Below, piece by piece: positions 1 through 5,789 of a DNA stretch of 7,906 nt. The position numbers and the translations under genes were made by a program. The DNA is from Planctomycetaceae bacterium (GTDB lineage: Bacteria > Planctomycetota > Planctomycetia > Pirellulales > Thermoguttaceae). The notes below the pieces were generated by a model, which was not told the origin of the DNA, did no database searches, and saw nothing but the letters and a program-made list of their open reading frames with translations. The DNA lies in contig JAITDV010000249.1 of the NCBI GenBank assembly GCA_031282385.1, positions 1 through 7,906 on the forward strand. The letters are read 5' to 3'. Position 1 is the stretch's first letter, and every line of letters starts with the position of its first letter.

Positions 1-130
1 CCCCTCCGAAGGAGGGGAATAATTCCCCTCCTTCGGAGGGGTTAGGGGTGGTCTCGGAGGAGTTAAAGGCGGTTTTTTGTTGTAGGTTTTTTGTTGCGTT
101 GATGTATTTTTAGGTTAGAAAAAAGGTCTA
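1..130 (-). repeat. Family A MITE-like element, truncated by window edge
   Basis: The reverse complement of 5010-5104 and part of its palindrome. It ends TTAGGTTAGAAAAAAGGTCTA-like at 130, the terminal inverted repeat of the family. Relative to the other copy it has a short tandem duplication (GTTTTTTGTTG twice, near 70-97). The start of the element lies outside the window. Confidence 0.8.
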
Positions 131-148
131 TTCTGTAGCGAGTGATTC

Positions 149-252
149 TAAACTGTTCACACTTTAAATTTCCTTTACCTTCGCCCGCTTACCTATGGGA
201 AAGCAAGGCTTTTACGCTATTGAGTCACGCAATTTATAGTACGAACATTATA
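149..252 (+). repeat. R1 promoter-bearing repeat, copy 1
   Basis: A 104-bp copy that begins TAAACTGTTCACACTTTAAA and ends GTACGAACATTATA. The ends are imperfect inverted repeats of each other (TAAACTGTTC against the reverse complement of GAACATTATA). The internal hairpin is damaged here (GCCCGCTT against AAGCAAGGC). It carries the promoter at 211-240 and has no protein-coding gene directly downstream. Confidence 0.85.
211..240 (+). promoter_or_regulatory. Sigma-70-like promoter in R1 copy 1
   Basis: -35 TTTACG (211-216), 18-bp spacer, -10 TATAGT (235-240). No protein gene lies just downstream; a hairpin-rich stretch follows. Confidence 0.5.
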
Positions 253-491
253 GCGTGGACTTACTTGTTTGAAAGTCCGTTTTGATGCGTTTATGTTGCG
301 GAATTTCAAGAATTAGCCGTGAAATTCCCGTGTAAGCAACTTATTGTTACAAAATATAAAACAGACAAGATTGAGCCAACAATCAATTTCCATCAATTCA
401 AAATAACAATCCGCCATACGAAATTCTAACATAAAAGCGAAACGGCGGCGGATTATAACTATTCGAATTAAATTTGTCTATAGAGGTTTAC
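253..491. other. Non-coding stretch with several hairpins
   Basis: No gene seen. It holds perfect or near-perfect inverted pairs: GGACTT / AAGTCC (257-262, 273-278), GGAATTTC / GAAATTCC (300-307, 321-328) with outer GTTGC / GCAAC, AATCCGCC / GGCGGATT (408-415, 447-454), and AAATTTGTCTAT / ATAGACAAATTT (470-481, 500-511). It lies directly downstream of the promoter in R1 copy 1, so a small RNA is possible but unproven. Confidence 0.3.
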
Positions 492-607
492 TTTTCAGAA
501 TAGACAAATTTAGACAATAAATTTATTTTATCCACAAATTGACATGAATTTGCACAACTTATTTAATTCGTAAAATTAGTGAAAATTCGTGGACAAAATG
601 AGTTTTT
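492..607 (+). repeat. R2 block, copy 1
   Basis: About 115 bp that also occurs at 5173-5287, by eye roughly 85% alike (shared: TTTAGACAATAAATTTATTT and ATTCGTGGACAAAATGAGTTT parts). In both places it runs straight into an R1 copy, making a direct repeat of about 225 bp. It holds an inverted pair TCCACAAATT / AATTCGTGGA and a TTATCCACA sequence at 528-536. Confidence 0.75.
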
Positions 608-712
608 AAACTGCTCACACTTAAATTTCCTTCGCTGCCGCCTGCTTACCTAATATAGAAAAGCAGTTTTTTACGCTCTTGAGTCGCGCAATTTATAATA
701 TGAACAGTATAG
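608..712 (+). repeat. R1 promoter-bearing repeat, copy 2
   Basis: A full copy aligned to copy 1 along its whole length, with small indels and changes. Its hairpin is CTGCTT / AAGCAG followed by a run of six T. It is continuous with the R2 block on its left, as at 5173-5391. It is the nearest sense-oriented R1 copy upstream of ftsK. Confidence 0.85.
670..699 (+). promoter_or_regulatory. Sigma-70-like promoter upstream of ftsK (R1 copy 2)
   Basis: -35 TTTACG (670-675), 18-bp spacer, perfect -10 TATAAT (694-699). If used for ftsK it would give a leader of more than 300 bases containing the family B remnant and the hairpin at 949-965. Confidence 0.5.
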
Positions 713-727
713 AAGTTCCTTTTAGAG

Positions 728-815
728 TACTGCGTTTTTGTCTGCTTCGTTCCTATTCTCATTTCCTAATCCCTTTTCAAACAATTGAATCCTGCGACAG
801 AATAGTTACAAATTT
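728..815. repeat. Family B element remnant
   Basis: Shares GTCTGCTTCGTTCCT, a C/T-rich middle, AACAATTG and the right end GAATAGTTACAA with 6822-6927, in the same orientation. The left terminal repeat is missing or worn, apparently replaced by the end of R1 copy 2. Confidence 0.6.
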
Positions 816-1028
816 AGAACAAAATTCTGATAATAACGATTATTCCTGTATAGGAATTTTATTGAAAGAAATTAACATTGGCAACCGAATCTACCTCGCA
901 GGATTGTCGGCATTTGTGGAAAAAATATTTAAACTATTCAGTAACAACCCACCGTAATACGGTGGTCAATGACATTCCTGAAAATTTCATTTCCCCCCTT
1001 CCTCCCCATCCTCCCCCAAATAGTTGCA
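816..1028. other. Leader region before ftsK, no supported gene
   Basis: A 17-base hairpin CCACCG-TAATA-CGGTGG lies at 949-965, just before the alternative ftsK start at 969. AACTATTCAGT at 932-942 and ATAGTTGCAAT at 1020-1030 match the two ends of the family B element, so this may be an old copy with a replaced middle. A TTG-initiated frame covers 679-957, but its first part is repeat sequence. Confidence 0.35.
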
Positions 1029-4000
1029 ATGAAACCGCTTGGTCTCAGATTTCTAGGCGTTGTAGTTTCAACATTGTTCGTCGTCTTTGCGATCAGTGTT
1101 TTGAGCTATTCGCCGGATGATATTCCTATTGCGTCGGTATTAACGGAACCAAATGTTGATGCCTCCGCTGAAGTTGCAACCAACACTCCCGACTCAAATT
1201 CCACATCTACATATCAAGATTCAACCGATTCCTCCAAGGTTTCGTCTGCTTTTACATCTTCGTCATCTTCGTCATCTTCACTTGCACCGCCCGCCAAAAC
1301 TCCGCCAACCAACTCGCCTCCGTTTAATTCTCCAACTCCAAACAACACACCTTCACCTTTTATCAATCCATTTGCCGTAAACAATACATTTACGTTAAAT
1401 AATCCTGTTGTTGCTCCGAATTATGTAAACAACACTAATATTGTTGCGTCCAATATTTTGGACAACAAATCCATCTATAACGAAGATGATGACGAAAATT
1501 TAATCCTAACCGAAATTACCCCAAACCCTCCACGCAAAAATATCAAAAACCTTTGCGGTCCAATCGGCGTAATTTTATCTGCTGTAACTATCTATTTATT
1601 TGGACAATCAACATTGATTTTACTGTTGCCATTTGGAGCTTGTGCCGTGAAGCTGCTTACTATTAACAAATTTGATCAAGTCATTTTGCGAACTATTGGT
1701 TTTATTTTTGCGCTTATTGGTTTTTGCGGACTTTGTGGACTTTTTGCGGACAAGTTAGTTGCTTTTCCATTGTCAACAAAAAACCCCGGCGGCTTAATCG
1801 GAACAATTATTGCTGCAGCATTAAATCAAAATGTTGCGGTTGCCGGCAGTGTTGTTTTACTTTTGAGTTTAATTATTGGCGGTTTTATTTTATTTGCGGA
1901 CAGAATATTATTGCAAACGGCAACATCGTTGATTTCGTTGCTCAACAATACTTCGTCCGAAAATCCTCATCCATCTCGTCCTTCATCGTCTTCTGTTCCT
2001 GATTCTCCGCATGATCAAAATTGTTGTCCTGACAAACCGGTATTGTTGCCTCTTCAACTCATGTCCGTTTACGATACAACTTCCGAACGACTTAGCAGTC
2101 GTCCTGTTGTGAGCTATTGTCGAGATAACGAGACAAATAGAATTGCTTACAACTACACTGAACATCCAGACAAAGATAACTGTCAACCTCAACTTGATAA
2201 ACAAAATAATAAGTTGGTCAAAAAAATTACGGAGTCAAAAAATATTGCAAGAGAATACAAATTGCCGTCGACAGAGCTTTTAACAAAGCCGGAAATTTAT
2301 AACGACAATGATTTTATTGAAGAATCAGAGCATCAAGCAATCCAAATCGAAGAAGTATTTAAGACCTTTAATTTGCAAGTTGAAGTAGTTGATGTTCAAA
2401 CTGGCCCAACAGTGTCTCAATTTGAATTGCAGCTTGCGAAGGGATTACGTATTAATAAGATTCAGCAGCTTGCGGATGATTTGGGGTTGGCGTTGCGTGT
2501 TCCGAAAGTGCGGGTTGTGAATCCGATTCCTGGCAAAAATACTTTAGGCGTCGAGTTGCCCAATAAACATCGGCGAATAGTAAGAATGCGTGAAATCATT
2601 GAAGAATCTGACTGTTCGTATAAGACTTTGGGTATTCCGCTTTTTCTTGGCAAGGATGTTTCGGGCAAACCAATGATCAGTGATCTTGCAACATTGACGC
2701 ATTTGCTTATTGCCGGCAGAACCGGTACGGGCAAAAGTGTTTGTCTTAATTCAATTATAATTTCAATATTAATGACGCGCACACCGAATGAAGTGCGAAT
2801 GATTATGATTGATCCTAAAAGTGTCGAGCTTAGTCCGTATCAAAATATTCCGCATTTGATTCATCCTGTTGTTATTGACATGAGCAAGACGGAAGCGGTG
2901 TTGGCGTGGGTGGTGGAAAAGATGCAGGAGCGTTACAGGTTGTTGAATGCGGCGCGGGTTGTGCATATAAATGACTACAATAAATTATCGGAATCAGAAT
3001 TGCGGCGGCGTATGGAACTTCTTGATTGCAGCGACGAGGAGTGGCAAGTTGTGCCGAAAAGTTTACCGCGTTTGGTGATAATAATAGATGAGTTTGGTGA
3101 ATTGATGTCGTCGGTTGCGCCTAAAGAAATCGAAAGTCATATTATCCGGCTTGCCCAAAAGAGCCGTGCAGTTGGCATACATCTTATACTAGCAACACAA
3201 AAACCAACCGTCGATGTAATTACCGGCTTGATAAAATCAAATTTGCCCGCACGAATATCTTTCGGTGTTGCAACCCGCGCGGACAGTATGGTAATTTTGG
3301 ATCAAACCGGTGCAGAACGGTTGTTGGGTTGCGGCGACATGTTGTTTCTTAATTCGGATAAAAATGAAATTAATCGCGGTCAAGGTACGTTTGTTGACAG
3401 GGAAGATATTGATGAGATTGTGAACACGATCAAGATTGATACGCCGAATTTTATTGAGGAGTTGGTTGAAATTGATGAGGACGAATCCGGTGGAACGGAT
3501 AATTATGGAAACAACGTAGGAATTACCGCACGAACAAGACACAAAGATAATAGCAACAATTTTGAAAACGAACTACACGACGAACTCTATGAAAAAGCTG
3601 TAGAATACGTTATCGGAGAAGGACGCGGCTCAACTTCTTTATTGCAACGAAAATTATCGGTCGGCTATGGGCGCGCGGCAAAAATGATTGAAACAATGGA
3701 AACAGAAGGTATTGTTGGTCCGTACAACGGTTCACAAGCCCGTGAAGTAATTATGACATTGAACGATTGGTACAAATTGTCGGCAAAAAAAAATAACCGC
3801 TCCGCATCCGCAACAAAACAATTGTCCGCAAACTTGAAACCGGTTCAAAAAGTTACGCCGAAGGTGTTGTCTGAAGTATTGGCGAGCGGACGAACAAAAA
3901 ATCCGCAGAAACAAACCAGACAATCCGGCACAGTAATAAACACAAATGTTATCAGACATGCAGTTCCAGTTTCGTCTGAACTTAATTTTGCGGAAAGTTA

Positions 4001-4088
4001 CAACAATAACGAGTATTTCGATCCTAATTACGAAAACAATAATAACAATCAAGAAGGTTATATTGACGGATCGGAATTTGCGTCATAA
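1029..4088 (+). CDS. ftsK: DNA translocase FtsK/SpoIIIE
   Basis: Septum-located, ATP-driven double-stranded DNA pump that clears and aligns the chromosome at division. Numbering from the ATG at 1029 (1019 residues): TM1 about 6-26, followed by SYSPDD; a Ser/Thr/Pro/Asn-rich stretch about 33-173; NLCGPIG at 174 and further membrane segments to about 291; a Ser/Pro-rich linker to about 411; then the motor. Walker A AGRTGTGKS is 562-570 (Lys569), Walker B IIIDE ends at Asp687-Glu688, and ATQKPTVDVITGLIK with LDQTGAERLLG follows, all typical of FtsK. The gamma winged-helix domain, which in the family reads polar DNA motifs, is about 851-908. A non-conserved tail of about 110 residues, basic then Asn-rich, ends the protein. 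The frame is open from ATG 969 (20 residues more), where GGTGG is a weak ribosome site. I prefer 1029 because MKPLGLRFLG leads directly into TM1, but no Shine-Dalgarno sequence precedes it. Family call is certain; the start is not. Confidence 0.95.
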   Translation: MKPLGLRFLGVVVSTLFVVFAISVLSYSPDDIPIASVLTEPNVDASAEVATNTPDSNSTSTYQDSTDSSKVSSAFTSSSSSSSSLAPPAKTPPTNSPPFNSPTPNNTPSPFINPFAVNNTFTLNNPVVAPNYVNNTNIVASNILDNKSIYNEDDDENLILTEITPNPPRKNIKNLCGPIGVILSAVTIYLFGQSTLILLLPFGACAVKLLTINKFDQVILRTIGFIFALIGFCGLCGLFADKLVAFPLSTKNPGGLIGTIIAAALNQNVAVAGSVVLLLSLIIGGFILFADRILLQTATSLISLLNNTSSENPHPSRPSSSSVPDSPHDQNCCPDKPVLLPLQLMSVYDTTSERLSSRPVVSYCRDNETNRIAYNYTEHPDKDNCQPQLDKQNNKLVKKITESKNIAREYKLPSTELLTKPEIYNDNDFIEESEHQAIQIEEVFKTFNLQVEVVDVQTGPTVSQFELQLAKGLRINKIQQLADDLGLALRVPKVRVVNPIPGKNTLGVELPNKHRRIVRMREIIEESDCSYKTLGIPLFLGKDVSGKPMISDLATLTHLLIAGRTGTGKSVCLNSIIISILMTRTPNEVRMIMIDPKSVELSPYQNIPHLIHPVVIDMSKTEAVLAWVVEKMQERYRLLNAARVVHINDYNKLSESELRRRMELLDCSDEEWQVVPKSLPRLVIIIDEFGELMSSVAPKEIESHIIRLAQKSRAVGIHLILATQKPTVDVITGLIKSNLPARISFGVATRADSMVILDQTGAERLLGCGDMLFLNSDKNEINRGQGTFVDREDIDEIVNTIKIDTPNFIEELVEIDEDESGGTDNYGNNVGITARTRHKDNSNNFENELHDELYEKAVEYVIGEGRGSTSLLQRKLSVGYGRAAKMIETMETEGIVGPYNGSQAREVIMTLNDWYKLSAKKNNRSASATKQLSANLKPVQKVTPKVLSEVLASGRTKNPQKQTRQSGTVINTNVIRHAVPVSSELNFAESYNNNEYFDPNYENNNNNQEGYIDGSEFAS
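1255..1281 (+). repeat. 9-bp tandem repeat coding the Ser run in FtsK
   Basis: CATCTTCGT twice, then CATCTTCAC. The unit is a multiple of three, so copy-number change by slippage would lengthen or shorten the Ser run in the low-complexity insert without breaking the frame. Confidence 0.75.
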
Positions 4089-4146
4089 TTAATTATTGTT
4101 TTTTGACTGTTCCCCCCTTTCATTATTTGTACAAAATCTATAAACT

Positions 4147-4251
4147 TATACTGTTCTTACTATAAATTGTATGACTCAAGAGTGTAAAAGCCCGCCCGCT
4201 TTCCGATAGGTAAGTAGGCGAAGATGAAGAAAATTAAAGTGTGAACGGTTT
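4147..4251 (-). repeat. R1 promoter-bearing repeat, copy 3 (inverted)
   Basis: The reverse complement begins AAACCGTTCACACTTTAATT and ends AAGAACAGTATA, matching the other copies. It is the only inverted copy in the window. It lies 58 bases after the ftsK stop, so its promoter points back into the 3' end of ftsK. Confidence 0.85.
4159..4188 (-). promoter_or_regulatory. Sigma-70-like promoter in R1 copy 3, antisense to ftsK
   Basis: On the - strand: -35 TTTACA, 18-bp spacer, -10 TATAGT. Transcription would run into the end of ftsK in antisense. Confidence 0.42.
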
Positions 4252-4264
4252 AAAATACGAGATT

Positions 4265-4315
4265 GAAAAGCAGGCTTTATGTTGTTGAGTCGCGCAATTT
4301 ATAATACGAGCAGTA
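4265..4315 (+). repeat. R1 promoter-bearing repeat, copy 4 (right half only)
   Basis: Only the hairpin's right arm and the promoter part are present (from GAAAAGCAGGC to GAGCAGTA). The left half is missing, and the inverted copy 3 ends 13 bases before it. The half that is kept is the half with the promoter, immediately upstream of fliL. Confidence 0.8.
4276..4305 (+). promoter_or_regulatory. Sigma-70-like promoter for fliL (R1 copy 4)
   Basis: Weak -35 TTTATG (4276-4281), 18-bp spacer, perfect -10 TATAAT (4300-4305). The expected start of transcription near 4312 would give a leader of about 44 bases to the fliL ATG. Confidence 0.6.
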
Positions 4316-4355
4316 AATTTTTGGAGAGATTAAAAATTTGAATTGAGGTAAAAAA

Positions 4356-4946
4356 ATGGCTAAAGAACAAATAAAACCAATAGAACCAATTCTAGCAGAA
4401 CAAACAGGTTCAGAACAACCGAAATCGTTGTTGGCTTCGCGGTTTGTCGTGATTTTGGCTCTTGTCGTGTTGGCATTAGCTCAAATGCTCCTTATGTATA
4501 TGTTGTTGCCTGATCCGAAAAAGTTGGCTAATGAATTATCCAAAGAATTTCCGGTATTGCCTGAAACCTTGCAAGCAGCCGGTCTTTCGCCTACTCCAAC
4601 AGTTCATGTTGAAACACGCAATTGGATTGAAAAGAAACTTGGCGAGCAATTCAAGTTTCAAGATAAAAATAGAACTGATCCAACACTTTACAACCAATTG
4701 GTTATAACGATAACGATTCGTATCCATAAAAAAGATGAGTCAAGATTTGATCGAGTTGTAGCCACACGAACAGAAAAATTACGCGATATTGTTTACTCTG
4801 TGTTGCGTGAGGCAAGAGAAGAAGAACTCGCTTCCTCTGATTTGCTTGCAATAAAACAAAAAATCATGATGCGAATAAATCAAGAACTTGAAGAACCTTT
4901 CGTCAAAGAAGTCCTTTGTACCGATATGAGTTTCAGCACTTCCTGA
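4356..4946 (+). CDS. fliL: Flagellar basal body-associated protein FliL-like
   Basis: Single-pass inner-membrane protein of the flagellar motor; in the family, FliL sits around the MotA/MotB stator and supports torque. The 196 residues comprise a short polar N-terminus (1-29), one strong membrane helix (about 30-51, ending LLPDP) and a periplasmic domain. The C-terminal half has the FliL pattern: a beta strand QLVITITIRIH near 113-123, a helix with EKLRDIVYSVLR, then SSDLLAIKQKIMMRINQEL and a closing strand around VKEVLCTDMSF. The length is slightly above the usual 150-190. The start is well set: GAGG at 4345-4348 lies 7 bases before the ATG. It stands alone, 267 bases after ftsK, with an R1-type promoter about 50 bases upstream. 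No other flagellar gene adjoins it, unlike the usual fliL-fliM-fliN order. A more distant FliL-domain paralogue cannot be excluded. Confidence 0.83.
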   Translation: MAKEQIKPIEPILAEQTGSEQPKSLLASRFVVILALVVLALAQMLLMYMLLPDPKKLANELSKEFPVLPETLQAAGLSPTPTVHVETRNWIEKKLGEQFKFQDKNRTDPTLYNQLVITITIRIHKKDESRFDRVVATRTEKLRDIVYSVLREAREEELASSDLLAIKQKIMMRINQELEEPFVKEVLCTDMSFSTS

Positions 4947-5009
4947 TTGGGTATTGCCTAAAAAAGAATGTAATTGGGTAACTTCTAAAAAATTTTTTTG
5001 GGGGCAAAA

Positions 5010-5162
5010 TAGACCTTTTCTCTAGCCTAAAAATACATCAACGCAACAAAAAACCGCCTTTAACTCCTCCGAGACCACCCCTAACCCCTCCGAAGGAGGG
5101 GAATAATTCCCCTCCTTCGGAAGCGTTAGGGGTGGTCTCCTACAGGTTAGCGAAAAGGTCTA
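5010..5162 (+). mobile_element. Family A MITE-like element, complete (153 bp)
   Basis: Bounded by imperfect terminal inverted repeats of about 20 bp: TAGACCTTTTCTCTAGCCT at the left and the complement of AGGTTAGCGAAAAGGTCTA at the right. The ends could be read as GACC...GGTC flanked by TA, the target duplication of the IS630/Tc1 group, but this is only suggestive. It holds a near-perfect 69-bp palindrome and no coding sequence, so it would need a transposase in trans. A second, inverted copy occurs at the left window edge. Confidence 0.7.
5071..5139. repeat. 69-bp palindrome within family A element
   Basis: Runs from GAGACCACCCCTAAC to GTTAGGGGTGGTCTC around the centre GGGGAATAATTCCCC. Smaller nested hairpins (CCCCTCC-GAAGGAGGGG) occur in each arm. 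The same palindrome is cut by the window start at 1-55. It would form a very stable stem in RNA or single-stranded DNA; it lies about 125 bases after the fliL stop, with no T-run after it. Confidence 0.8.
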
Positions 5163-5172
5163 ATTATTAAAA

Positions 5173-5287
5173 TTTTCAGGATTGGCAAGTTTAGACAATA
5201 AATTTATTTTATCTACAAATTGATACGAATTTGCACAAATTATTTAATTCGTTAGATTTAGTAGAGATTCGTGGACAAAATGAGTTT
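5173..5287 (+). repeat. R2 block, copy 2
   Basis: Second copy of the block at 492-607, in direct orientation and followed by R1 copy 5. It begins 11 bases after the right end of the family A element. The TTATCCACA of copy 1 is TTATCTACA here. Confidence 0.75.
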
Positions 5288-5320
5288 AAACTGTTCACAC
5301 TTTAAATTTCCTTCACATTC

Positions 5321-5350
5321 GCCTGCTTACCTATCGGAAAGCAGGCTTTT
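5321..5350 (+). terminator. Possible intrinsic terminator hairpin inside R1 copy 5
   Basis: An 8-bp perfect stem (GCCTGCTT / AAGCAGGC), 10-base loop and TTTT. The T-run is short, so termination is plausible but not assured. The hairpin sits just upstream of, and touches, the repeat's own promoter. Confidence 0.35.
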
Positions 5351-5377
5351 ACGTTCTTGAATCACGCAATTTATAGT
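5348..5377 (+). promoter_or_regulatory. Sigma-70-like promoter upstream of fliN (R1 copy 5)
   Basis: -35 TTTACG (5348-5353) overlaps the T-run after the hairpin; 18-bp spacer; -10 TATAGT (5372-5377). The leader to fliN would be about 400 bases, so a nearer promoter may exist. Confidence 0.48.
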
Positions 5378-5391
5378 ACGAACGGTATAGA

Positions 5392-5789
5392 AGTCCCCAA
5401 AATCATTTTTTTGCAATTGACCTATTTATGCAAATTCCTTAAACTTCGCCTTCCGGTTCGAGTCGAAACAAAAAATTAACAATTGAATTGATTAAACCGT
5501 TCATACTTGAGTTTCCGGTAACTTACGCGAGTTTATCCTTTCGGAAATCCTATATTAGTGTCTTTTTGTTACCAAATTCTCAAAAGTGTTCGGTATATCA
5601 GTTAAATTTAACTGATTTTTCCCAATCGCTAATTTTGAATAATTGTCCCGAAAATTATCTCAATTCACCGATACCGGACTACATGCGCAAGTAGTGAAAA
5701 AGATTTTTTTCGTAACGATTTATAAGTTGTGTTTGTGAATTGTTATTGAATATATTTGTATTTTGTTAGAGTAATGAGGAATTGGAATC
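5392..5789. other. Gene-free stretch upstream of fliN
   Basis: About 400 bases between R1 copy 5 and fliN. A 68-codon frame at 5488-5694 starts with TTG, has no ribosome site and resembles no family I know. Its first 60 bases (AAACCGTTCATACTTGAGTTT-like, then TTTCGGAAATCC) look like a heavily worn R1 left half. I see no clear terminator; the fliN ribosome site is at 5776-5779. Confidence 0.35.

Larger units (their letters stand above)
5288..5391 (+). repeat. R1 promoter-bearing repeat, copy 5
   Basis: The best-preserved copy. The hairpin is perfect: GCCTGCTT at 5321-5328 and AAGCAGGC at 5339-5346 with a 10-base loop, followed by TTTT. It is joined to an R2 block on its left and lies about 400 bases upstream of fliN. 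Confidence 0.88.

Noticed and set aside
528..536. TTATCCACA, a perfect DnaA-box sequence in AT-rich DNA
   Set aside because: Only one perfect box; the homologous site in the second R2 copy is changed, and no dnaA, dnaN or box cluster is near. Not enough for an origin.
679..957. 92-codon frame
   Set aside because: Begins with TTG inside the R1 promoter, its first third is R1 and family B repeat sequence, and the product has no recognisable pattern.
5071..5139. Terminator for fliL
   Set aside because: The palindrome is strong but has no T-run after it and recurs as part of the family A element; an effect on fliL transcripts is possible but not shown.
5455..5464. GGTTCGAGTC, like a tRNA T-loop
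   Set aside because: The flanking bases do not pair to make a T-stem and no acceptor or anticodon arm can be found.
5488..5694. 68-codon frame upstream of fliN
   Set aside because: TTG start without ribosome site, no known family, and its beginning looks like a worn R1 copy.
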